In this document: positions 6,326 through 12,213 of the stretch, in pieces
Position numbering within the stretch: the first letter of the stretch is position 1
Layout of the letters: each line of letters starts with the position of its first letter
Origin: an uncultured Anaerosacchariphilus sp.
GTDB taxonomy: Bacteria; Bacillota; Clostridia; Lachnospirales; Lachnospiraceae
Assembly: GCA_934373375.1 (NCBI GenBank)
Contig: CAKROP010000035.1
Location: 1-12,213 of the forward strand
Direction: 5' to 3'
Length of the DNA stretch: 12,213 nucleotides
Position numbers and translations under genes: made by a program
Notes under the pieces: generated by a model
What the model saw: only the letters and a program-made list of their open reading frames with translations
The model's database searches: none
Told to the model about the DNA's origin: nothing

Positions 6326-8233
6326 ATGAGAGAAATTCCAAAACCGAGACAGATTGAGATTTTCAGACAGCTGATGATGGCGGGCGTTCCTCTGGACATT
6401 GCCACCTTAAAGGAGAAGCTTCAGAAGAGCGAACGGACCATCCGGTATGATATGCAGGATTTGAAGCGGATTTGTCAGGAATACGGCATTGAAATTGGCT
6501 ACCTGACTAAGAAAGGATATTTTATTCCGGCCGCCCAGAAGCCGGACTGCTCGGCTCTGCTGGTCCAGTGGGATAGCGGAAGTAAGGGAAGCTTCGTAGA
6601 CGGCGATGAGGAGCAGCGCTTTGCCAGTCTGTTTTTCTACCTGTTCACCCAGAAAGGTTATGTGACTGCAGAAAAACTGGCGGAGGTTTATCTGGCTTCC
6701 AAGTCCACGCTGACCAGAGGCCTGGGCCGCCTGGAGGAATATTTCGGCGGAAGCTTCGGGCTGGATATCCGGAAGGCTCAGGGCTACCGCCTGGAGGGCG
6801 ACGAGCTTACGCTCAGAAAGCAGGCAGTAAAGCTTCTGACCGCCCGGTTCATGGGAAGCTACACAGCGGAGGACTGGTATCTTCTGCTGCCGGAGGAGCT
6901 GAAGAGCCGTGTGACCGGCCAGTCCATCCGGGATATGAGTCGAAAAATCCGGCAGCTGAACGGCAAGTACAACGTATGGATTTCCAATACCGTTTACCTG
7001 AATCTCCTGAGCTACTGCATCGTCCGGCAGATCCGGGCAGCGGTGCTGGAGGAGAGCCGGGAAGAGCTGGACACGGAGGAGGGATATCCCTTCGAGCTTC
7101 TGACCAAGCTCTGCGAGGAGGAGAGCCGAGGCTGCAATCGACAGGAGCTTCAGTGGCTTTCCGCGGTTCTTCGCGATTATGGCATCTGTACCGAGGGGTA
7201 CCGGGTGCGGGATGAGATTCTGGAGCGTATCATGGAGCGTATCATGTCCTATCTGGAAAACGGCGAGGAGAGGGAAAGCTTCGAGCTTCAGAGTCTGCGG
7301 CGGGATCTGGAGGAACATATTAAGAATTACCTGACCATGAGCGAGACCGAGCACCAGGAAGAGGAAAACACTTACGTGCTCCGGGAAATTCAGGAATACT
7401 ATTATTCCTATTTCCAGCTGGCGGGAAAGCTTGGGGAGATCATTGAGGACGAGATCGGACAGAAGCTGGATGTGATGGAAATCTGTTATCTGGCCGTGTA
7501 TCTCTATAAGAATGGAATCCAGGCCGAGAGCGAGCGGAAAAATGTGCTGGTGGTCTGCGCCACCGGTAAGGGACTATCCCATTTCCTGACCCTTCGTATC
7601 AAGCATGTATTCCCCATGCTGAACGTGGTGGGGCAGGTTTCTCCCTACCAGCTTCTGCGGGTCAGCGACCTGAAAAATGTGGATTTTGCCATTTCCACGA
7701 TTCCGCTGGAAAACAGCCTGGTACCGGTAGTGAAGATTTCCGGTGTGCTGCTGGCGGAGGATATTCAGAGAATCCAGGACTTCCTAAAATATGGAAAGCT
7801 GGTGGACGAGCTTCCTATGAAGCAGAAGAACCAGGCCTCGTTCCAGTCCAAGCCCGAGATGCCCGTATCGGTACAGCTTCGGGGACAGAATTCCGGGAAA
7901 AATCTGGCCGAGGCAGCCGGAACCATGAGTGACCTGATTCTGGCGCTGCTGGAATATGTGGCCAAGCTTCCGCCCCAGATCCGGATGGGCCAGGACGCCA
8001 TGCTGGGTCTGGTGATTCATATGAGCATGGCCGTGAAGCGCTGGCTCTCAGGGGAGGTCACCGAGGATCCCACCGGCGAGTTCAACCAGGAGTATTACCG
8101 GGTGAAAAAGGAATACCCGGATGTGTTCCTGATTATGGAGAAATTCTTCGAGATGGCGGAGACTACACTCCAGGTAAGAATACCGATTTCAGAGAGAACC
8201 GCGTTCTTTCTGTATATCATAGAGGAGGAATAG
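6326..8233 (+). CDS. BglG/MtlR-type transcription regulator with PRD and EIIB-like domains
   Basis: Predicted DNA-binding regulator controlled by PTS phosphorylation. Order of parts: winged HTH about residues 5-60 (SERTIRYDMQDLKR), second Mga-like HTH about 95-170 (SKSTLTRGLGRLEEYF), weakly conserved PRD region about 205-310, second PRD about 320-400, EIIB-like domain 404-490 with candidate phospho-Cys411 in VVCATGKG, and a C-terminal PRD about 525-635 (GLVIHMSMAVKR with His565, ISERTAFFLYII). The two central PRDs lack clear canonical histidines, so signalling may run through Cys411 and the last PRD. No EIIA domain follows EIIB, unlike MtlR or LicR. ATG 6326 has only a near GGAG (6319-6322) and a more distant AAGG. 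Its stop lies 3 nt before the amidohydrolase start, so it is co-transcribed with its presumed target operon. Confidence 0.88.
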   Translation: MREIPKPRQIEIFRQLMMAGVPLDIATLKEKLQKSERTIRYDMQDLKRICQEYGIEIGYLTKKGYFIPAAQKPDCSALLVQWDSGSKGSFVDGDEEQRFASLFFYLFTQKGYVTAEKLAEVYLASKSTLTRGLGRLEEYFGGSFGLDIRKAQGYRLEGDELTLRKQAVKLLTARFMGSYTAEDWYLLLPEELKSRVTGQSIRDMSRKIRQLNGKYNVWISNTVYLNLLSYCIVRQIRAAVLEESREELDTEEGYPFELLTKLCEEESRGCNRQELQWLSAVLRDYGICTEGYRVRDEILERIMERIMSYLENGEERESFELQSLRRDLEEHIKNYLTMSETEHQEEENTYVLREIQEYYYSYFQLAGKLGEIIEDEIGQKLDVMEICYLAVYLYKNGIQAESERKNVLVVCATGKGLSHFLTLRIKHVFPMLNVVGQVSPYQLLRVSDLKNVDFAISTIPLENSLVPVVKISGVLLAEDIQRIQDFLKYGKLVDELPMKQKNQASFQSKPEMPVSVQLRGQNSGKNLAEAAGTMSDLILALLEYVAKLPPQIRMGQDAMLGLVIHMSMAVKRWLSGEVTEDPTGEFNQEYYRVKKEYPDVFLIMEKFFEMAETTLQVRIPISERTAFFLYIIEEE

Positions 8234-8236
8234 GAT

Positions 8237-9376
8237 ATGAAAAGCCTGTTAATCAAAAACGGACAGCTGCTTGCTCCGGCAAACGGCTATCGGAGAGACA
8301 AAAAAGACATTTTTGTGAAAAACGGAAAAATTGAGAAAATCGGCGATGAACTGAATGTGGAAGCAGAGGAAGTTATCGACGCAGAAGGCTGTATCGTGAC
8401 GCCGGGCTTCATTGATATTCACACCCATTGCTATCCGAAGGCATTTCTTGGCCTGGATCCGGATGTGCTGGGCCTGGAGCGCGGCGCGACCGCCATTCTG
8501 GACGCGGGAAGCAGCGGAGCTGACAATTATGAGGATTTCCGCACCAATTACATCGACAAAGCGAAGACAAAGGTATTTACTCTTTTGAATGTATCCAAAG
8601 AGGGTCTGATCCGCGGTCATGAGCTGGACAGCATGGACAAGCTGGATGAGGCGAAGGTAAAAGCCACCGCCGCAAAATACAGCGACAATATCGTAGGACT
8701 GAAGGCCAGAGCCAGCGCAAGCGTCGTAGGAGAAATGGGGCTGAAGCCCATCGCAGAGGCTGCCCGTATCGCCCATGAGATTCACAAGCCGCTGATGATT
8801 CATGTGGGCAATTATCCGCCCGCACTGACGGATGTACTGAAGCTGGTAGACGAGGGAGACATCATTACCCATGCTTATCACGGAAAGAAGGGCGGCATTC
8901 TGACCGAGGAGGGTGAAATCATCCGGGAGGCAAAGGACGCCAGAGCCAGAGGTGTGCGCTTTGATGTGGGACATGGTGTGGCAAGCTTCAGTCTTCGTGT
9001 ATACAAGCAGGCACTGCTTGACAATTTTGACTGTGATATGATCTCCACAGATCTGCATGTAGAAAACTATAACGGACCGGTGTACAACATCGCCAGCGTT
9101 ATGAGCAAGCTCATCAACTGCGGCGAGAGCCTGGATCAGGTGGTGCATAAGGTAACCTACGTACCGGCAAAGCATTATGGCCTTGAGGGTCTTGGAGAAT
9201 TAAGAGAGGGCTGTGCGGCAGATATGAACCTGCTGACACTGGACGCCTGTGAAGAGGAGATTGCGGATTCTATCGGCGATACCATTCTCCTTCGAAATAA
9301 AATCACGGTAAGAAAAACCATTTACAGCAAGGGAGAAGAAAGTGAAGTATTTAGAAAAAGCACTGGAAATGAATGA
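8237..9376 (+). CDS. Amidohydrolase/deacetylase-family metallohydrolase (EF_0837-like)
   Basis: TIM-barrel metal-dependent hydrolase of the dihydroorotase/adenine deaminase branch, expected to cleave an amide or cyclic amide. The metal-site residues are all present: HTH (His62, His64) in FIDIHTH, probable carboxylated Lys156 in GLKAR, His189 in MIHVG, His212 in THAYHG and Asp272 in STDLH. Small beta-sandwich parts flank the barrel (residues 1-55 and about 325-365). The length of 379 residues is typical. ATG 8237 follows AGGAGG (8223-8228, 8-nt spacer), 3 nt after the regulator stop. The last 35 nt overlap the next gene. I recall this family occurring in Enterococcus and Aeromonas beside the DUF4310-4312 genes seen here. 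It may remove an acyl group or open a lactam before the PLP enzyme acts; the substrate is unknown. Confidence 0.9.
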   Translation: MKSLLIKNGQLLAPANGYRRDKKDIFVKNGKIEKIGDELNVEAEEVIDAEGCIVTPGFIDIHTHCYPKAFLGLDPDVLGLERGATAILDAGSSGADNYEDFRTNYIDKAKTKVFTLLNVSKEGLIRGHELDSMDKLDEAKVKATAAKYSDNIVGLKARASASVVGEMGLKPIAEAARIAHEIHKPLMIHVGNYPPALTDVLKLVDEGDIITHAYHGKKGGILTEEGEIIREAKDARARGVRFDVGHGVASFSLRVYKQALLDNFDCDMISTDLHVENYNGPVYNIASVMSKLINCGESLDQVVHKVTYVPAKHYGLEGLGELREGCAADMNLLTLDACEEEIADSIGDTILLRNKITVRKTIYSKGEESEVFRKSTGNE

Positions 9377-9707
9377 GATTAACGCGGAGCATCGCGAGAG
9401 AACCATCCGGGAGTATGAGGCGGCGAAGGAGCGAATCAAGAACCTTCCGATTACCTTAAATGATGACGCAGACGCCATGCTCAGCAATCATCTGGTAGCG
9501 CTGATCAAGCGCATTTATACAGGCCATTATGTAGATCCCATTGAGGATGAGATGATGGACGAGGTATCTGAAACAGCATGGAAATATGCACACAGTATTG
9601 TAGACCCGCTTTTTGAGGCTCACGGCGAGCCCATCAACAAAAGCGAAGTATTCCTTGTGGGAACCCACATGGAGATGGCGATTGCATCGGCGTCAGCCGT
9701 TCAATAA
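9342..9707 (+). CDS. Stand-alone PRD-like domain protein (EF_0829-like)
   Basis: Small, soluble, all-helical-looking protein of 121 residues. The stretch DAMLSNHLVALIKRI (44-57) with His50 and VFLVGTHMEMAIA (103-115) with His109 resemble the two His-bearing segments of a PTS regulation domain; no DNA- or RNA-binding part is attached. GTG 9342 is the chosen start because GGGAG lies at 9331-9335 with a 6-nt spacer; it overlaps the amidohydrolase by 35 nt. An ATG at 9369 lacks a good ribosome binding site. A free PRD could be phosphorylated by HPr and bind the regulator or the membrane proteins next door; this is inference. As I recall, the family is known only from this gene cluster, where it is catalogued as a PRD domain protein. 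Confidence 0.75.
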   Translation: MKYLEKALEMNEINAEHRERTIREYEAAKERIKNLPITLNDDADAMLSNHLVALIKRIYTGHYVDPIEDEMMDEVSETAWKYAHSIVDPLFEAHGEPINKSEVFLVGTHMEMAIASASAVQ

Positions 9708-9734
9708 AGAAACAGGAGAAGGAGGAAACACACA

Positions 9735-10100
9735 ATGAAAGAAGTATTAGTTGTAATCGGCCACCGCATGGGCAAGGGCCAGGCGGTAGCAAGAGGCGTA
9801 GAGAAGGCCGGCGGTAAGGCTATCGTAATTCCGGGCATGGCAGCAGATATGAAGCTGGGCGATGTCATGAAGGAAAATAACGCGGATCTGGGTATCAGCT
9901 TCTGCGGAAGCGGCGGAGCAGGCGCTCTGACAGCTCAGAACAAGTACGGCTACAAGGCAAAATACTCTCTTCGTTCCGTAGAGGCTGCATGCACAGCAGT
10001 CAAGGAAGGCTGCCAGGCGGTCGGACTTGGTTTTATGGACACAGAGGAACTGGGTGAGCGTGTCGTACAGGCATGGCGTGAAGTACACGGAGAAGAGTAA
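9735..10100 (+). CDS. Glycine-rich SFCGS-family protein
   Basis: Conserved soluble protein of 121 residues without known function. It begins with a beta-strand and loop like a Rossmann or EIIB fold (EVLVVIGHRMGKGQAVA, 3-19) and carries the signature ISFCGSGGAGAL (54-65), with Cys57 before a glycine-rich turn that could be a phosphate- or phosphoryl-binding loop. ATG 9735 follows GGAGG (9721-9725, 9-nt spacer). It lies 27 bases after the PRD-like gene and 2 bases before the DUF4312-like gene, so it is translated together with them. The size, fold pattern and single conserved Cys invite comparison with PTS EIIB proteins, but no classical EIIB motif is present and this remains a hypothesis. Confidence 0.8.
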   Translation: MKEVLVVIGHRMGKGQAVARGVEKAGGKAIVIPGMAADMKLGDVMKENNADLGISFCGSGGAGALTAQNKYGYKAKYSLRSVEAACTAVKEGCQAVGLGFMDTEELGERVVQAWREVHGEE

Positions 10101-10102
10101 AA

Positions 10103-10438
10103 ATGTTTGGAAAGAATGCAGAACGAATCGATACCTTTAATGGAAAACAGCTTTTGGAGGAGATGGATCATGAGATGACCCTCACCATGACCGGGGGCTC
10201 CCTGGAAAATGCGGTAGGCAATCTGTTTCAGCTGATGCGTAAGCAGATTTTCCAGGAAATTTCCTATCCGATCATTCAGATGGAAGCAAAAGAAGTGTAC
10301 TTCGATGAGGTACAGGTTCAGAAAGAGACCGAACGTTTTATGTTTCTTTTCATGCCGAGAGAAAAGATGACTTTTACCATTACCGCGAGGATTGTGGTAA
10401 GAGTGAAATATCTTAAAATCACGAAGGAGGATTTTTAA
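10103..10438 (+). CDS. DUF4312-like small protein
   Basis: Soluble protein of 111 residues, function unknown. The sequence shows an amphipathic helix GGSLENAVGNLFQLMRKQIF (31-50), then alternating beta-like segments (EAKEVYFDEV, FMFLFMPREKMTFTITARIVVRVKYLKI), consistent with a small alpha/beta fold; there is no signal peptide or membrane segment. The start ATG 10103 lies 2 bases after the previous stop, with GGAGAAGAG (10089-10097) as ribosome binding site inside the preceding gene. The stop is 1 base from the next ATG. The tight packing argues for equal stoichiometry with its neighbours, probably as a cytoplasmic subunit of the membrane complex. The family name is from memory of the gene order. 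Confidence 0.72.
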   Translation: MFGKNAERIDTFNGKQLLEEMDHEMTLTMTGGSLENAVGNLFQLMRKQIFQEISYPIIQMEAKEVYFDEVQVQKETERFMFLFMPREKMTFTITARIVVRVKYLKITKEDF

Positions 10439-10439
10439 C

Positions 10440-11150
10440 ATGTTACAGATTATCATTTATTCCGCAATCATCGGTATCATCGGTGGCGGATGCATCGCAG
10501 CGGGTGCGGCCCGTATGTTTCATGCACCGGAGATTCAGTCCATGGGTGCGTTCCGTACCTTAGGTGAGTTGAATGCCTGCAACGGTGATCCGATTGCACA
10601 TTTTTCCTTTGGTCTGGGATTTTTCTTCTCAGCTGCAGCTTCCGCAGTAGCAGCAGGTTCCCTGACACAGGATGTTATGCACCGTATCGTGCCGAACTGG
10701 AGTGCCGCTGCCCTGCTTGTTAAAAACAACAAGGTAGAAGAAACCGTTCAGAATCCGCGCAAGATGATGATGGCCGGTTCCGTTGTCGGCGGTCTGGTTG
10801 TTATTTTCCTGAACACGATGGCAAGTATTATCCCGGAGAAGCTTTCTCTGATCGCTTCCGAGGTACTTGGACCGGCTACCACCTGGCTGATTAATCCGGT
10901 CATGCCTGCAATCTTCTGGCTGGCAGCCATTGACGCCGGTAAGACCACAGGTATGTGGGGTACTGTTCTGGGCGGCGTATCCGCGCTGATTACCGGAAAT
11001 GCAACTCCCGGTGTTGTACTTGGTATCCTGATCGGTAAGTCTGCTGAGGAGAACGGTTACAAGAGCAAGGTTGTTCAGGTTCTGATCGCCATCGTTGTAA
11101 TTCTGTTCGTTGCCATTGCATACTTCAGAGGCTTCTTTGGCAAGTTTTAA
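10440..11150 (+). CDS. DUF4311-like polytopic membrane protein
   Basis: Integral membrane protein of 236 residues with about six hydrophobic segments (roughly 3-25, 54-74, 110-131, 135-162, 170-195, 211-233). Between the first two lies a conserved-looking loop MGAFRTLGELNACNGDP (35-51), and near residue 186 the motif GNATPG followed by a second GILIGK (195-200). No transport family is recognised. ATG 10440 has a perfect AAGGAGG (10424-10430, 9-nt spacer). It is followed 18 bases later by a second membrane protein. The pair resembles the EIIC/EIID two-subunit plan of mannose-type PTS permeases in position and size only; no sequence similarity can be claimed by eye. The role as a permease subunit is inferred from the cluster. 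Confidence 0.78.
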   Translation: MLQIIIYSAIIGIIGGGCIAAGAARMFHAPEIQSMGAFRTLGELNACNGDPIAHFSFGLGFFFSAAASAVAAGSLTQDVMHRIVPNWSAAALLVKNNKVEETVQNPRKMMMAGSVVGGLVVIFLNTMASIIPEKLSLIASEVLGPATTWLINPVMPAIFWLAAIDAGKTTGMWGTVLGGVSALITGNATPGVVLGILIGKSAEENGYKSKVVQVLIAIVVILFVAIAYFRGFFGKF

Positions 11151-11168
11151 TTAGGGAGGAAGAGAAAG

Positions 11169-11822
11169 ATGGAAGACAAGAGAACATTTGGTCAGAAAAT
11201 GGACGAGTTTCTGATGAAGGACAGCACTTTTATCCTTCTGGTAATCGGAGCTGCTGCAGCAATTTTTGCAGGAACCTATATGTACATCAGCTTCGGTACA
11301 GGCGCATTTAATGATATTTCAATCGTAGCTATGCTGAGAGACGGTATTGACACAGGAGATTACGCAGCAGCTGCAGCATTTGCCGCAGGCTTCCTGATTG
11401 CACGTATCCTGGAAGGACCGCTGGTAGGTCTGATGGATATCGGTGGCTCTCTGCAGACTGGTGTAGGTATCGGTCTGCCGGCTCTGTTCCTTTCCATGGG
11501 ATGGAAGCTGCCGTTCACAAACTTCTTTACCGCGCTGATTACCGGCGCTGTGATCGGTCTGGTGATTGGCGGAATCGTTATGCTGGTTCGTAAGCTGATG
11601 CCGGAAGGCGTAGCAGTAGGAGGAACCTCTGTTATGATGGGTGCAGGAAACGCAACCGGACGTTATCTGGCTCCCCTGATTGTACTTGCAGCTACCAGCT
11701 ACAATGTATACGCAGGTCTGGGCGCAATCATCGGCTCCGCGATCTTCTATAAGTGGGGCAAGGAGATGACCGGTGGTGCCATCCTGGGCGCTATGATTCT
11801 GGGCGGTATCTTTATTCATTAA
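11169..11822 (+). CDS. DUF4310-like polytopic membrane protein
   Basis: Integral membrane protein of 217 residues with an amphipathic N-terminus and five to six hydrophobic segments (about 20-40, 65-86, 98-113, 117-141, 166-191, 199-216), ending almost inside the last one. Notable motifs are GPLVGLMDIGGSLQTG (83-98), GVAVGGTSVMMGAG (147-160) and GNATGR (160-165); the GNAT tetrad also occurs in the preceding protein. ATG 11169 follows GGGAGG (11154-11159, 9-nt spacer). It is the last gene before a hairpin and a 126-base gap. It probably forms a heteromeric membrane complex with the DUF4311-like protein. No known permease signature is seen, and substrate and energy source are unknown. Confidence 0.78.
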   Translation: MEDKRTFGQKMDEFLMKDSTFILLVIGAAAAIFAGTYMYISFGTGAFNDISIVAMLRDGIDTGDYAAAAAFAAGFLIARILEGPLVGLMDIGGSLQTGVGIGLPALFLSMGWKLPFTNFFTALITGAVIGLVIGGIVMLVRKLMPEGVAVGGTSVMMGAGNATGRYLAPLIVLAATSYNVYAGLGAIIGSAIFYKWGKEMTGGAILGAMILGGIFIH

Positions 11823-11836
11823 TAAAAAAATATACG

Positions 11837-11863
11837 GGTGCAGGAGCAAAAAGCTCCTGCGCC
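11837..11863 (+). other. Intercistronic hairpin without U-tract
   Basis: An 11-bp stem (11837-11847 with 11853-11863, one G-U wobble) closes a loop of five A. On the plus strand it is followed by TGGATTTAAAC and so lacks the T run of an intrinsic terminator; on the minus strand it would be followed by a T-rich run (complement of 11821-11834). It may cut the transcript level between the membrane genes and the PLP enzyme, protect the upstream mRNA 3' end, or terminate antisense transcripts. The rest of 11823-11948 shows no gene. Confidence 0.6.
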
Positions 11864-11948
11864 TGGATTTAAACTTGACAGAAAGTGCGAAATGAAATCC
11901 GGACTGGGGCGGGAAAGAAAAACGTCGCAGATTCGGGAGGAGAGAAAA

Positions 11949-12213
11949 ATGACAGTTTATGAAGAAATCGGACTTCCGCGCGTGATCAATGCCAGCGGCC
12001 GCGTGACGGTGCTGGGCGTCTCCACCATCAGCGACAAGGTGGCAAAGGCAGCCGTAGCGGGCGGACAGTCTTATGTAGTAGTAGAAGATTTACTTGACAA
12101 AGCCGGAGAGATTATTTCTCAGTATACGGGCGGAGAGGACAGCTGCCCCACCGTATGCGCGTCCGCGGCCATTGCCCTTTCTGTAGCAGGAATGATTTCC
12201 AAGGGAAAGAAAA
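11949..12213 (+). CDS. DgaE/SelA-like PLP-dependent ammonia lyase, 5' part
   Basis: The first 88 residues of a protein cut by the window end. The opening GLPRVINASGRVTVLGVS (8-25), then SYVVVEDLLDKAGEIIS (42-58) and CPTVCASAAIALSVAG (66-81) match the N-terminus of SelA-like fold-type I PLP enzymes, in particular the branch holding DgaE, the D-glucosaminate-6-phosphate ammonia lyase of Salmonella; the PLP lysine lies beyond the window. ATG 11949 follows GGGAGG (11935-11940, 8-nt spacer). In the Dga pathway the product is a 2-keto-3-deoxy sugar acid phosphate cleaved by an aldolase, which I would expect next to the right. A true selenocysteine synthase is less likely, given the catabolic neighbours. 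Confidence 0.8.
   Translation, partial: MTVYEEIGLPRVINASGRVTVLGVSTISDKVAKAAVAGGQSYVVVEDLLDKAGEIISQYTGGEDSCPTVCASAAIALSVAGMISKGKK

Noticed and set aside
11875..11880. TTGACA as promoter of the DgaE-like gene
   Set aside because: The bases at 16-18 bp distance (around 11897-11904) do not resemble TATAAT. It is kept only as a remark in the hairpin finding.

Overview
The window looks like chromosomal DNA from a spore-forming, Gram-positive, low-to-middle GC Firmicute, most probably a Lachnospiraceae (Clostridium cluster XIVa) member. This rests on the FtsZ sequence type, the mother-cell and forespore sporulation sigma factors with the SpoIIGA protease, the strong AGGAGG-type ribosome binding sites and the use of GTG and TTG starts. 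It was read by eye only. No phage, insertion sequence, CRISPR array, tRNA or rRNA was seen.

Positions 1-2492 hold ftsZ (TTG start) with a clear intrinsic terminator, then a rhodanese/TtcA-type PP-loop fusion likely to act in tRNA thiolation. Positions 2493-2858 are non-coding. They contain a 188-bp element bounded by perfect 28-bp inverted arms with several internal hairpins, a third copy of the arm end, two tandem Spo0A boxes 10 bp apart, and a consensus -10 box for spoIIGA.

Positions 2859-5218 are the sporulation sigma locus: spoIIGA and sigE (pro-sigma-E) overlap by 53 nt and point right, while sigG points left and meets sigE tail to tail with 1 bp between the stop codons. In Bacillus subtilis sigG lies downstream of sigE in the same direction, so this is a local inversion relative to that layout. 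A sigma-F-like promoter precedes sigG. The 207-bp divergent region 5219-5425 also carries a promoter for the rightward operon.

Positions 5426-12213 are a tightly packed rightward operon: a Cof-type HAD phosphatase, a 635-residue BglG/MtlR-like regulator (two HTH, PRDs, EIIB-like, C-terminal PRD), a metal-dependent amidohydrolase, a stand-alone PRD-like protein, a glycine-rich SFCGS-motif protein, a small DUF4312-like protein, two polytopic membrane proteins (DUF4311- and DUF4310-like), a non-terminating intercistronic hairpin and, cut by the window end, a DgaE/SelA-like PLP enzyme. The set resembles amino-sugar-acid catabolic loci of the D-glucosaminate (Dga) kind. However, the mannose-family PTS expected there is replaced by four uncharacterised small and membrane proteins plus a PRD protein. 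This is the best candidate in the window for an undescribed system: a possible PTS-like or PTS-controlled uptake machine coupled to an amidohydrolase and an ammonia lyase.
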